From positions 93,237 through 157,236 of the forward strand of contig DASZBR010000002.1 in assembly GCA_035943935.1 (NCBI GenBank): a DNA stretch of 64,000 nt, read 5' to 3'. The notes beneath the pieces were generated by a model. That model saw only the letters and a program-made list of their open reading frames with translations. It was not told the origin of the DNA and searched no databases. The first letter of the stretch is position 1, and every line of letters begins with the position of its first letter. The stretch is from DASZBR01 sp035943935. Its GTDB lineage: Bacteria; Pseudomonadota; Gammaproteobacteria; DASZBR01. The position numbers were made by a program, and so were the translations under genes. Shown one piece after another: positions 17,521-26,278 of the stretch.

Positions 17521-18704
17521 AAAATTTCCTTTTTAACTTCCAATTCATCACTGAACGGGAATCGTTCATGGTTTATTTCCTGATACGTTTCGTGGCCTTT
17601 GCCGGCAATCAAAACAATATCGTTGGGTTGAGCGGATTGAATCGCATGTTGAATCGCGCGTTGTCGGTCGTGTTCTGTAATAATAGTTTCTTTGTTTTTA
17701 ATTCCTGTTTTTATTTCAGCAATAATTTCGAGGGGGTTTTCGGTGCGCGGATTGTCGTCTGTTAATATCACAAAATCGGCGAGTTTCTCTGCAATTCGGC
17801 CCATTAACGGACGTTTGCCTTTATCGCGATCGCCACCGCAACCAAAGACACACCAAATATTGCCATGACAATGCTCGCGCAATGTTTTTAAGGTTTTTTC
17901 GAGTGCGTCGGGCGTATGTGCATAATCAATGACAATCATAGATTTATTGGGTGCGTGAATGACTTGCATGCGGCCTGAGATGTTTTTGAGTTGAGCAATA
18001 TAATTTAAAGTATCAGATAATTTTATATTTAATAAACCTAATACGGTGACTACGGCTAATAAATTACTGATATTAAATTTGCCAAATAAACTCGTTTCGA
18101 GGATTCCATCTCCCCACGGCGTATGAATCTCTGCCGTAGTGCCCAAAGAATGCGGCGTAATTTTTGAGGCATATATAAAGGGTATATTTTTAATAGGACA
18201 TTTTTTTAATTCTGTTGACGTACAGTAGAGTGGGGTGGATTTTAATTGCTTCGCAAATTTCAAACCCGTTTTATCGTCTACGTTAATAATATTATAGTTA
18301 GGTTTAAAATCAGCAAATAATTTAAATTTAGCTTGTTCATAATTTTTTAAGGTTTTATGGTAATCCAGGTGGTCGCGTGTAAGATTGGTAAATATTCCTG
18401 CAAAAAATTCTGTATTTTTTAATCTATTTTGATCTAGGCCGTGTGATGATGCTTCAAGTGCAATGACGTCCGTTTTTTTATCTAGAAAATCCGCAAATAT
18501 TTTTTTTAATTCATCGGGGCTTGGCGTCGTGAGTCGAGCGGGTTCTAAATGATCAATGAGGCCATTACCTAACGTGCCAATTACACCTGTGTTTAATCCA
18601 TGTAATTTCAACGCGCGCGCAATAAAGTGCGTGATCGATGTTTTTCCATTGGTTCCTGTGACACCAATTATTTTAGGTTGCTGCTGTATTATCGGGGGGG
18701 ACAT
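17505..18704 (-). CDS. murE: MurE ligase lacking the usual N-terminal domain
   Basis: UDP-MurNAc-tripeptide synthetase that adds the third stem-peptide residue; the DDNPRTENP motif matches meso-diaminopimelate-specific enzymes. The protein is 399 residues against about 490 normally. The ATP loop GVTGTNGKTS lies at residue 14, where E. coli has it near 110, so domain 1, which helps bind the UDP substrate, is absent. ASSHGLDQNRL and NLTRDHLDYHKT are intact. The start is secure: ATG 18704 follows AGGA by 7 bases, and the gene begins within the end of ftsI by 32 bases, leaving no room for more. Confidence 0.9.
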   Translation of the reverse strand: MSPPIIQQQPKIIGVTGTNGKTSITHFIARALKLHGLNTGVIGTLGNGLIDHLEPARLTTPSPDELKKIFADFLDKKTDVIALEASSHGLDQNRLKNTEFFAGIFTNLTRDHLDYHKTLKNYEQAKFKLFADFKPNYNIINVDDKTGLKFAKQLKSTPLYCTSTELKKCPIKNIPFIYASKITPHSLGTTAEIHTPWGDGILETSLFGKFNISNLLAVVTVLGLLNIKLSDTLNYIAQLKNISGRMQVIHAPNKSMIVIDYAHTPDALEKTLKTLREHCHGNIWCVFGCGGDRDKGKRPLMGRIAEKLADFVILTDDNPRTENPLEIIAEIKTGIKNKETIITEHDRQRAIQHAIQSAQPNDIVLIAGKGHETYQEINHERFPFSDELEVKKEILCYFG

Positions 18705-20364
18705 TTAAAATCCTCAATGCATCGCCCATGACTTTTGCGAAAATAGGGCCTGCCACATCCCCGCCAAAATACGCTTTTTTGGTGGGATCATGCAACTCCA
18801 CCGCAATCACTAATCGAGGATTGGTTGCCGGAGCCATTCCCACAAACACAGCATTATGGTGATTTAACTCATAACCATGGGGCCCTAAGATTCTTGTGGT
18901 CCCCGTTTTCCCTGAAATAATATAGTTTGGCACACGAGCAGCAACAGCAGTACCGCCATGTTTATCTAATACGGTTTCAAGCATGCCGCGAAGTTCCAGC
19001 GCGACCTTAGGAGAAATAACTTGTTTAGTTTGCGGGGGAGTATTCACCATAAATAAGCTTAAAGGAGTTTCTTGTCCGTCGTTGGCTATGGTTTGATAAG
19101 TATGTGCCAGTTGAAGCAGATTAACAGAAATGCCGTACCCGAAAGCAATCGTCGCTAATACAAATGCCGAGTGATCGGCATTCGTTGCGATATAGCCATC
19201 GCTTTCACCTGGGAAGCCTATGCCTGTTGGTTGTACAAATCCAAACGAATGGATCATATTTAAAAAATTGCTGTGGGGGAGGGATAAAATAGTTTTTGAT
19301 ATACCGACATTACTGGAGACTTCTAAGACGCGAGTGAGTGTAATAACTCCATTGTTATTGCCATCATCGAGGTCGTCGACTTTTTTGCCGTCGACAAACC
19401 AATAGCCAGGATTCGTATCGACCAATGAATTGGGTGTATATCTTCCTGAGGATAATGCAGTTGCCATTGCAATGGTTTTCATGGTTGAACCGGGTTCAAA
19501 CAAATCGGTTACTGCGCGATTTCTATAAATACCCGATTCTGATTTCGGTCTAATATTGGGATTAAATGACGGCGCATTTGCCATTGCCAAAATTTCACCC
19601 GTTTTGACATCGAGAATGACAATGGATCCAGATTGCGCACCAAAATATTTCAGGCCCTCATCTAATTCATGGTAGGCGATATATTGTAAACGGTTATCAA
19701 TGCTTAAGGTTAAGTTGTGACCAGGGACAGGCTCGCGAAGTGTGCCAAGACTCGATACTTCATTGCCGTAGCGATCTTGAATAACTTTTTTCAGGCCAGG
19801 GCTACCGGAGAGCCAACTGTTATATTCCAGCTCTAAACCTTCTTGACCGATATCATCAATATTCGTTATGCCAATTAATTGGGAGGACGATTCGCCTTCA
19901 GGATAAAAACGGCGATACTGTCTTTCTAGAAATAAACCCTTAATATTTAAATTTTCGAGATCAGTGGCGAGGGTGGGCGATAAATCGCGTTTGAGATAGA
20001 GAAATTGTTTATGCTTGAATTTTTCGAGTTGATCTTGAATTTCCGATGGCTCGAGCGAGAGAAATTGTGATAAGGAAATTAATTGTGCTTGGGTTAAAAC
20101 AACTTTGGTTGGATCTACCCATGCTGCATAAACAGGAGTACTAATGGCCAGAGGTTGGCCGTTTCGGTCTGTGATCATTCCGCGGTAAGCAGGAAGTACG
20201 ATTTCTCGAATAGCGCGTTGTGACCATTGGTTTTGCAAAAAATGCCGTTTAATTACGCTTAGATCAACCAAACGAAAAACTAACGCAGCAATGATACAGA
20301 TAAGCAAAACAGCAACCGCCACAAGCCGCCGCACATGGGTTGGCTCAGCTTGTGGGGATGTCAT
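18673..20364 (-). CDS. ftsI: Peptidoglycan transpeptidase FtsI (PBP3)
   Basis: Divisome transpeptidase that cross-links septal peptidoglycan. The 563-residue protein has one N-terminal membrane anchor (VAVLLICIIAALVFRLVDL), a pedestal domain (AYRGMITDRNGQPLA) and a transpeptidase domain. The catalytic SxxK is in FEPGSTMKTIA, SxN is SSNVG and KTG is SGKTGTTR. Length is close to E. coli PBP3. It starts in an ATGA overlap with ftsL and its 3' end carries the start of murE. Confidence 0.94.
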   Translation of the reverse strand: MTSPQAEPTHVRRLVAVAVLLICIIAALVFRLVDLSVIKRHFLQNQWSQRAIREIVLPAYRGMITDRNGQPLAISTPVYAAWVDPTKVVLTQAQLISLSQFLSLEPSEIQDQLEKFKHKQFLYLKRDLSPTLATDLENLNIKGLFLERQYRRFYPEGESSSQLIGITNIDDIGQEGLELEYNSWLSGSPGLKKVIQDRYGNEVSSLGTLREPVPGHNLTLSIDNRLQYIAYHELDEGLKYFGAQSGSIVILDVKTGEILAMANAPSFNPNIRPKSESGIYRNRAVTDLFEPGSTMKTIAMATALSSGRYTPNSLVDTNPGYWFVDGKKVDDLDDGNNNGVITLTRVLEVSSNVGISKTILSLPHSNFLNMIHSFGFVQPTGIGFPGESDGYIATNADHSAFVLATIAFGYGISVNLLQLAHTYQTIANDGQETPLSLFMVNTPPQTKQVISPKVALELRGMLETVLDKHGGTAVAARVPNYIISGKTGTTRILGPHGYELNHHNAVFVGMAPATNPRLVIAVELHDPTKKAYFGGDVAGPIFAKVMGDALRILNVPPDNTAAT

Positions 20365-20705
20365 GGATGAATAATCACGACCTTTTGTGCATTAGGGAAT
20401 ACTAAACCATCATCTTGTTTTGCAGCGCGTTCGACACGAGAAGGGGCAACCCAGGTATTTTTTTCCAGTAATAATTGTCCATATTCGGTTTGAATCAAAT
20501 TGCGATCATGTTGAAGGCTGGACAATTCCCCCACCATTTTTCGATTACTATCCGAGAGTGTAATGACACTCAATGCAGAAATCACAATCGCAAAGACGAG
20601 AAGAAATGTCGTCATGGCTTGTCGTGAGAGCGCAATCGCTCGAATGTGTGCCGGCGAAGCGGCGATTACAATTCCTTGAGTCAGGGCACGTGCAGCTGCA
20701 TTCAT
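20361..20705 (-). CDS. ftsL: Cell division protein FtsL
   Basis: Small bitopic divisome protein that works with FtsB and FtsQ. The 114-residue product has one membrane segment at about residues 32-52 (FLLVFAIVISALSVITL), followed by a periplasmic coiled coil (LQHDRNLIQTEYGQLLLEKNTW) and VERAAKQDDGLVFPNAQKV. Sequence conservation in FtsL is low, so the call depends strongly on its place between rsmH and ftsI with 4-base overlaps on both sides. Confidence 0.9.
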   Translation of the reverse strand: MNAAARALTQGIVIAASPAHIRAIALSRQAMTTFLLVFAIVISALSVITLSDSNRKMVGELSSLQHDRNLIQTEYGQLLLEKNTWVAPSRVERAAKQDDGLVFPNAQKVVIIHP

Positions 20706-21631
20706 GAGAGTTTCTCCACAATTCGTAAAATGGCGCTTCGAGAGCGCGGGTTATCTTTCATTTCTGCTTCCGTGGGTTTTATGGCTCGACCCATCGTTCG
20801 CAGACTCTTTTTCAACTCTCGATCTTTAATCGGGAGTTGCCGTAAAACGACATCACCGTGAATTTCTTCTTGAATGAACTGCTTAACGATTCGGTCTTCG
20901 AGAGAGTGAAAACTCACGACAGCCAATCGCCCGTTATTTTTTAGAATTTCTAAACAGTGGGGTAACACTGTTCTCAGTACCTCTAATTCTTGGTTAATAT
21001 AAATTCGTAGAGCCTGAAACGCGCGAGTCGCTGGATGTTTATCGCGTTCCCATGCCGGATTAGCTTTTTTAATAATTTCGGCTAATCGAAGCGTATTCGT
21101 GATGGGCATTTCTTTTTGTTCAGTCACAATGGCCCGTGCAATTTTCTTTGCGAATCTTTCTTCGCCGTAGGTTTTTAATATTTCGGCCAGTTTTTCTTCT
21201 CTGACGGTTTCTAGAAACTCTGCAACACTTTGTCCTTTATCCGGATCCATTCTCATGTCGAGTGGACCGTCTTTTTGAAAACTAAAGCCTCTTGTCGCGT
21301 CATCTAATTGCGGGGAAGACACACCCAAATCCAATAAAATTCCCGCTATATTTGCTGTAATATTATTTTCATCGGCAATTTTTTTAATATTTTTAAAAGA
21401 CTCTCGAATAAAATAAAAATTTTTGTTTTTAATTTTGTGGGCCTCTTTTTCGGCTTCTGGATCTTGATCTATGGCAAATAATTTTCCGTGTTCATTTAAT
21501 TTTTCTAATATCGCTCGGCTATGTCCGCCGCGTCCAAACGTTCCATCGATGTAAATCCCCGAAGGGTCTATCGCTAATCCCGTCAAAACCTCTGACAGCA
21601 ACACCGGCCGGTGATCGAAAACATAAGGCAT
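20702..21631 (-). CDS. rsmH: 16S rRNA m4C1402 methyltransferase RsmH
   Basis: S-adenosylmethionine-dependent methyltransferase acting on C1402 of 16S rRNA. The 309-residue protein begins FDHRPVLLSEVLTGL and has the SAM site YIDGTFGRGGHSRAIL, LLDLGVSSPQLDDATRGFSF and RLAVVSFHSLEDRIVKQFI. It lies between mraZ and ftsL as in most bacteria. Confidence 0.96.
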   Translation of the reverse strand: MPYVFDHRPVLLSEVLTGLAIDPSGIYIDGTFGRGGHSRAILEKLNEHGKLFAIDQDPEAEKEAHKIKNKNFYFIRESFKNIKKIADENNITANIAGILLDLGVSSPQLDDATRGFSFQKDGPLDMRMDPDKGQSVAEFLETVREEKLAEILKTYGEERFAKKIARAIVTEQKEMPITNTLRLAEIIKKANPAWERDKHPATRAFQALRIYINQELEVLRTVLPHCLEILKNNGRLAVVSFHSLEDRIVKQFIQEEIHGDVVLRQLPIKDRELKKSLRTMGRAIKPTEAEMKDNPRSRSAILRIVEKLS

Positions 21632-21633
21632 GT

Positions 21634-22092
21634 TTATAAGGCAAGAGATTGGAGTTCAGGGGGGACGTCCGCCGTGCCATTCTCTTCTTCCGCTAACCAC
21701 TCATCCCGGTGTTTATGCCAGTATTTTTTATCCCATATTTCAAACTTATTTCCTTGACCGATCAGTACAACTTCTTTTTCTAAGTGCCCGTACTCTCTTA
21801 GTAATGTTGGTAAGAGGACGCGTCCGCTGCTATCCACTTCGATTTCAGTGGCGTGTCCAATCAGCAAACGCTGGATCCGCCGCGTTGCCTTATTAAAACT
21901 GGACAGTGCCTGAATCTTTTGTTCAATTTTTTGCCATTCATGTATCGGGTAGAGCAGTAAACAAGGTGAATCCGTATCAATTGTCAGAATTAATTTTTGG
22001 CCACTGTGTTGTTGTAATTCTTCGCGATAGCGAGTCGGAAGCGCCATGCGCCCCTTGCTGTCGAGATTTATGCCGTTAATGCCTCTGTACAA
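21634..22092 (-). CDS. mraZ: Transcriptional regulator MraZ
   Basis: AbrB-like repressor of the division and cell-wall cluster. The 152-residue protein has two SpoVT-AbrB repeats, each with a DxKGR/DSSGR element (LDSKGRMALPTRYRE near residue 9, VDSSGRVLLPTLLRE near residue 88). Predicted MraZ boxes in its own promoter are described separately, consistent with autoregulation. Confidence 0.95.
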   Translation of the reverse strand: MYRGINGINLDSKGRMALPTRYREELQQHSGQKLILTIDTDSPCLLLYPIHEWQKIEQKIQALSSFNKATRRIQRLLIGHATEIEVDSSGRVLLPTLLREYGHLEKEVVLIGQGNKFEIWDKKYWHKHRDEWLAEEENGTADVPPELQSLAL

Positions 22093-22110
22093 TTTACCGT
22101 CTCCGAATTA

Positions 22111-22126
22111 TTCCCACTAATTCCCA
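22111..22126 (-). promoter_or_regulatory. Predicted MraZ operator
   Basis: The minus strand reads TGGGAATTAGTGGGAATAAT, two TGGGAA repeats exactly 10 bases apart. They lie between the predicted -10 (22139-22144) and the mraZ start (22092). Known MraZ sites in E. coli are TGGGN repeats with 10-base period. A further GTGGGAAATT lies upstream near 22180. Confidence 0.7.
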
Positions 22127-22138
22127 CACCACGACACA

Positions 22139-22167
22139 TTTTTACACTCAACCACACTTTGATGCAA
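22139..22167 (-). promoter_or_regulatory. Predicted sigma-70 promoter of the mraZ cluster
   Basis: On the minus strand TTGCAT (22167-22162) is followed after 17 bases by TAAAAA (22144-22139). Transcription would begin near 22132, inside the MraZ repeats, so the repressor could block initiation. Confidence 0.55.
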
Positions 22168-22238
22168 GTGGTTTTGTAAAATTTCCCACCGCCCCCCTAA
22201 TTTTTGACGCACACGAATTAATCCCTTAGCCTTAGCGT

Positions 22239-23027
22239 ATGAACGCAACCGATCTAAAATATTATTCCGAACGCATTGAGATTTTTCTCAACAAGAATCT
22301 TGTCAATACGTCTGATCCTCTTCATCAAGCGATGCGATATAGCGTATTAAATGGCGGAAAAAGATTGAGACCACTTTTGGTTTATGCAGCGGGATTGGTC
22401 AGCGGCGCGGATTTACATAAATTAGATCACTGCGCTGCAGCGGTAGAATTCATTCATGCGTATTCTTTAATTCATGATGATCTACCTGCGATGGATGATG
22501 ATGATTTCCGAAGGGGCATGCCGAGTTGTCATAAAAAGTTTGGCGAAGCCACAGCCATATTAGCTGGCGATGCGCTTCAGAGTTTGGCTTTTGAAATATT
22601 AGCTGAAAATAATAATCCAGAATTAATTAAAATACTTGCACGAGCGGTTGGTACAGAGGGCATGGTTTTAGGGCAAAGCATGGATATGCAATATAAACAA
22701 AAAGATCTCCCCGAAAAAATCCGCGAAACTATTCATAAAAATAAAACGGCTAAATTAATTATGGCGAGTGTTCAGTTGGGGGCTTTAACAGGAACTATTT
22801 CAGAAGATCATTATAAAAAATTAGTTTTATTTGCTGAAGATTTCGGCTTGGCGTTTCAATATCACGATGACGCCCATGATGGCGAAGAAAATTGTTTGGC
22901 CAAAGCAGAATTTTTTTACAAAAAAGCTGAGGGTTATTTAGCGTCTTTATCCAATACAGAATTATTCTTTCGAATATTAGCCATGATAAAAAGTAATAAT
23001 AATGTCAGTGATAATGCAAACCATTGA
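22239..23027 (+). CDS. ispA: Farnesyl diphosphate synthase (geranyltranstransferase)
   Basis: Condenses isopentenyl diphosphate with allylic diphosphates for undecaprenyl and quinone synthesis. The 262-residue protein shows GGKRLRP, the first aspartate motif HDDLPAMDDDD, the KTAKLI lysine region and the second aspartate motif HDDAHDGEE. It is somewhat shorter than E. coli IspA (299), with a trimmed C-terminus. Its last 94 bases overlap the convergent SURF1 gene. Confidence 0.92.
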   Translation: MNATDLKYYSERIEIFLNKNLVNTSDPLHQAMRYSVLNGGKRLRPLLVYAAGLVSGADLHKLDHCAAAVEFIHAYSLIHDDLPAMDDDDFRRGMPSCHKKFGEATAILAGDALQSLAFEILAENNNPELIKILARAVGTEGMVLGQSMDMQYKQKDLPEKIRETIHKNKTAKLIMASVQLGALTGTISEDHYKKLVLFAEDFGLAFQYHDDAHDGEENCLAKAEFFYKKAEGYLASLSNTELFFRILAMIKSNNNVSDNANH

Positions 23028-23560
23028 AATGCAAAAATAATATGTTTCTCTGATTTAACATTAATAGGCAGTGTCACGGGTGTATGGCTGACGACGACGT
23101 ACGGATAAAATTCATGTTTAAGTTGTTTGCTTAATTTTTCAGTGTCTACATCGGGCGAAATAATATCCAGCGCTCCCTTGATCGTTTGTTCCCCAAAGAT
23201 AGGCGAAATATTTTTAGCATCCGTGTCTGACACCACTCCCCGATCCACCAGAATCATTTTCGTCGACCCAAAAATATTGAAGGGCGTAAGAACTTCATAT
23301 CCCTCTTTGTTTTTCAGCAAAATCGAATGGTCATTGTCGAATCGACCCGTCAATTGAATCTTAAAATAGCGGAGATTTTCTTGCTTGGTATTCAATGTCG
23401 TCGCGTTGATGAGGGTTTGGCTGCGTTCAAAATACTGCATTTTAAGCAGTTTTTTAAATTCTGCGCGGTTGAGTTGCCAGAATCCCAAGTTGAGGAGTGC
23501 ACTAAATATAACTAAAGTAATCAGCGTCGTGAGTAATGTCGGGCGGAAAGTGTATTTCAT
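22934..23560 (-). CDS. SURF1-family cytochrome oxidase assembly protein
   Basis: Inner-membrane protein that helps assemble haem-copper cytochrome c oxidase. The 208-residue product has an N-terminal membrane helix (LLTTLITLVIFSALLNLGFWQL), the SURF1-type GFWQLNRAEFKK and a central domain with ILVDRGVV. A C-terminal membrane helix follows (FAFQWFALSLTLLLLFIM, with the conserved FQWFAL). No oxidase genes are nearby. It overlaps ispA tail to tail. Confidence 0.88.
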   Translation of the reverse strand: MKYTFRPTLLTTLITLVIFSALLNLGFWQLNRAEFKKLLKMQYFERSQTLINATTLNTKQENLRYFKIQLTGRFDNDHSILLKNKEGYEVLTPFNIFGSTKMILVDRGVVSDTDAKNISPIFGEQTIKGALDIISPDVDTEKLSKQLKHEFYPYVVVSHTPVTLPINVKSEKHIIFAFQWFALSLTLLLLFIMANIRKNNSVLDKDAK

Positions 23561-23621
23561 GGTTATCGTTTCGTTAAATTCCAGTTATCATATAGACCAC
23601 TATTTCAGACAGGAATGTATC

Positions 23622-24914
23622 ATGATTGCGTTTTCACTTAAAGATTTACCTGCGTTTAATGGCATTAGTTTTGACACCCGCACGCTGAAGCCCGGCAATC
23701 TCTATTTTGCGATTTTGGGTGAGAGTAAAGACGGCCATGACTTCGTTGATCAAGCTCGACGGAACGGGGCGGCGGGTGCGGTGGTTTCAAAGCCGGTCAC
23801 ATCACCACTGCCTACCGTCCAAGTCGAAGACACGACGAAAGCCTTGGGTGAATTTGGCAAAATGATTCGTGATAAATTTTCGATTCCACTTGTTGGGCTT
23901 ACGGGTAGCAATGGCAAGACGACGACTAAAAATATGATCGCGGCTATTTTTACGGAAGCAGGGTTAAATCCGTTGGCCACAGAGGGTAATTACAATAATC
24001 AATGGGGTGTGCCGTTGATGCTCTCCCGACTGACGAAAGAACATAAATCAGCTGTCATCGAAATGGGCATGAACCACTTTGATGAAATCCGTTATCTCAC
24101 CCATCTCGCTCAGCCGACCATTGCATTAATTACGAATGCCGGCCCAAGTCATCTTGAGGGGGTGGGTGGAAAAGTCGAAGGCGTTGCTAAAGCGAAAGGC
24201 GAAATTTTTGAAGGTTTATCCAAAGATGGCGTTGCGGTGATCAATGCTGATGACAAGTTTGCGGATTTCTGGAAAAAATTAGCGGGTTCTCGAAAGATTA
24301 TTACGTTTGGATTAGCGCATCCTGCCGATGTTCACGGTGAAATTATTCCCGGCGGATTTAGCCTGAATTATTTAGATCATAAAATCAATATTAAATTAGA
24401 TTTGTTGGGTAAACATAATATTATGAATGCATTGGCGGCATCAGCGGTGGGAATTGCAAACCATATCAAAGTAGACGTTATTAAATCAGCGCTTGAAAAA
24501 ATGAATCCTGAACACGGCCGTATGGAAGTCAAGCAAGGGTTGAACGGCGCAAAAATTATTGATGATACGTATAATGCAAACCCATTATCTTTTAGAGCAG
24601 CGATAGAAAGTATTTCGCATGACAAAGCCAAGAAAATATTGGTCTTAGGCGATATGCGTGAATTAGGCGAAACGGCTGTTGAGCTTCATCGTGAGTGTGG
24701 AAAATTGGCCAAATCTTCAGGCATTGATCAAATATTTGCGACGGGCGAATTAATGAAAGAATTTGTCAAAAGCTTTGGCGAACATGCGCAACACTATAAT
24801 AATCAAGCAGAATTAATTAAGGCTTTATTACCCTGTTTATCGAAAGATGTTTTAGTGTTGGTGAAGGGTTCGCGCTCGATGAAAATGGAGAATGTCGTTA
24901 ATGCCATTACCTAA
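23622..24914 (+). CDS. murF: UDP-MurNAc-tripeptide-D-Ala-D-Ala ligase MurF
   Basis: Adds D-Ala-D-Ala to the UDP-muramoyl tripeptide. The 430-residue protein has an intact N-terminal domain (GISFDTRTLKPGNLYFAI), ATP loop GLTGSNGKTTTKN, NYNNQWGVPL, EMGMNHFDEI, NAGPSHLEG and DDTYNANPLSF. ATG 23622 follows AGGAA; the frame is open further upstream but overlaps SURF1. It is displaced from its usual place between murE and mraY and is followed by two receiver genes. Confidence 0.94.
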   Translation: MIAFSLKDLPAFNGISFDTRTLKPGNLYFAILGESKDGHDFVDQARRNGAAGAVVSKPVTSPLPTVQVEDTTKALGEFGKMIRDKFSIPLVGLTGSNGKTTTKNMIAAIFTEAGLNPLATEGNYNNQWGVPLMLSRLTKEHKSAVIEMGMNHFDEIRYLTHLAQPTIALITNAGPSHLEGVGGKVEGVAKAKGEIFEGLSKDGVAVINADDKFADFWKKLAGSRKIITFGLAHPADVHGEIIPGGFSLNYLDHKINIKLDLLGKHNIMNALAASAVGIANHIKVDVIKSALEKMNPEHGRMEVKQGLNGAKIIDDTYNANPLSFRAAIESISHDKAKKILVLGDMRELGETAVELHRECGKLAKSSGIDQIFATGELMKEFVKSFGEHAQHYNNQAELIKALLPCLSKDVLVLVKGSRSMKMENVVNAIT

Positions 24915-25284
24915 AAAAGTAGCGCTTGTGGTTGACGATGATGGTTCAATTCGAGCAGAAATCATTAAAATTTTAAAAAGTTTTAATTATGATATTGTGG
25001 AAGCAGTCAATGGCCGAGACGGCGTACAGAAATTCCAGCAACAAAAATTTGATTTAGTGACGATGGATTTTTTGATGCCAGAATTAAATGGTGCAGAGGC
25101 GGTCAGTGTCATTCGGCAGTTGGATAAAAATGTTTTGATTGTAGGCTTAAGTTCGTCGCATACTCGCATGGAAGCGGAGTGTAAGAGATTACATGTAGAG
25201 ATTCCTGTTTTATCGAAATTTGAGATGCCTGAAATACTAACGAACTATATAAAGGGGATTGACGATGGAAGAGGCGCAAGCTAA
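24901..25284 (+). CDS. Stand-alone response-regulator receiver protein
   Basis: A 127-residue CheY-like protein with one receiver domain and no output domain. The acidic pair is VVDDDGS, the phosphoacceptor Asp is in TMDFLMPELNG, the switch serine is in GLSSSHT and the lysine is in VLSKFE. ATG 24901 is preferred over 24892 because GGAG ends 11 bases before it; the gene starts inside the murF tail. It overlaps the next receiver gene by 20 bases. No histidine kinase is encoded nearby. Confidence 0.85.
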   Translation: MPLPKKVALVVDDDGSIRAEIIKILKSFNYDIVEAVNGRDGVQKFQQQKFDLVTMDFLMPELNGAEAVSVIRQLDKNVLIVGLSSSHTRMEAECKRLHVEIPVLSKFEMPEILTNYIKGIDDGRGAS

Positions 25285-25813
25285 AAAGCCACGTGCTTTA
25301 GTAGTTGAAGATGTCGATATGTTACGTAGGGTTTTAGGCAAGCAATTAAAAGAACTGGGGTTTGTTGTTTCCTACGCAGTAACAAGTCAGGGTGCCCTTG
25401 CTTTTTATGGTGAAACAAATCCGTTTGATGTGGTCTTTATGGATCATTTGATGAAAGGGAGTGAGACTAATGGTGCAGAAGCGGCTTTTAATATCAGAAA
25501 AAAAGACAGTGCTGTTTGTATCATTTGTTTAACAGCCACACCCGTGCAGATGCAAGCTGAGTTACTCGAAAAATTTGCGGTCGAGAAACTAGATGAGATT
25601 GAAGGGTTATGTGTGGTTAACAAACCTTATAAGCTCGATTGTCTTAAACTTATCCTTCAATTGCATGGCTTTATTCTCAAAGATTCTACTGCATCACAGT
25701 TGAGAGAATTTGATGTACAGATTCAACAGAGTATTGTGGCTAATGACAGTGAATCCTCTACGGAAAAAGCTCATGTAAATTCGCCAAGCCCCAGTCGAAA
25801 AGATAGTGAATAG
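25265..25813 (+). CDS. Receiver-domain protein with unknown C-terminal extension
   Basis: A 182-residue protein. Residues 10-135 form a receiver domain (VVEDVDMLRR, FMDHLMKGSETNG with the phosphoacceptor Asp, CLTATPV, VVNKPYKLD). The loop after the Asp is longer than usual. The last 45 residues are hydrophilic (SESSTEKAHVNSPSPSRKDSE) and not a DNA-binding domain. ATG 25265 follows AAAGGGGA. The overlap with the preceding receiver suggests a co-regulated pair. The 3' end overlaps pncC by 56 bases in opposite orientation. Confidence 0.8.
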   Translation: MEEAQAKKPRALVVEDVDMLRRVLGKQLKELGFVVSYAVTSQGALAFYGETNPFDVVFMDHLMKGSETNGAEAAFNIRKKDSAVCIICLTATPVQMQAELLEKFAVEKLDEIEGLCVVNKPYKLDCLKLILQLHGFILKDSTASQLREFDVQIQQSIVANDSESSTEKAHVNSPSPSRKDSE

Positions 25814-26264
25814 TCGCTAACCGAATACTTTCACGACTGCCCGTAAAATATTCGCTCGTCGTTCGCGTATCGGTCATCGATGTTGCCAATCCAAACCAGA
25901 TTGTACCCACAGGTTTTTCTTTCGTTCCACCATCTGGACCTGCAACGCCCGTGACGGAAATCGCAAAATCGACTGGGCTTTTGTTCAATGCACCTTCGGC
26001 CATTTTCTCTGCGGTTTCCTTACTGACTGCGCCATAAGCCTGAATAATATTTTCAGGAACGTCTAATAATTCTTGTTTAGAAAGATTGGAGTAGGTCACA
26101 AAGCCGCGCTCGAAAAATTTGGAGCTGCCGGGAATGCCGGTTAATGCAAATGCTATTCCTCCGCCGGTACAGGATTCCGCAACCGCACATTTTAATTTCT
26201 TTTTACGCAAGAATTGGCCCCATTTTTCCGCCAGAATGCTAATATTCTCGTCTAATAGTTTCAT
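25758..26264 (-). CDS. pncC: Nicotinamide-nucleotide amidase (CinA C-terminal domain)
   Basis: Deamidates NMN to nicotinate mononucleotide in the pyridine nucleotide cycle. The 168-residue protein is the stand-alone CinA C-terminal domain: AESCTGGGIAFALT, VTYSNLSKQELL, YGAVSKETAEKMAEGA and SVTGVAGPDGGTKEKPVGTIW. It is divergent from mutS with 14 bases between starts. Together with pncB at 54418 it supports NAD salvage. Confidence 0.93.
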   Translation of the reverse strand: MKLLDENISILAEKWGQFLRKKKLKCAVAESCTGGGIAFALTGIPGSSKFFERGFVTYSNLSKQELLDVPENIIQAYGAVSKETAEKMAEGALNKSPVDFAISVTGVAGPDGGTKEKPVGTIWFGLATSMTDTRTTSEYFTGSRESIRLATIHYLFDWGLANLHELFP

Positions 26265-26278
26265 ACAGGGAATCTCCT

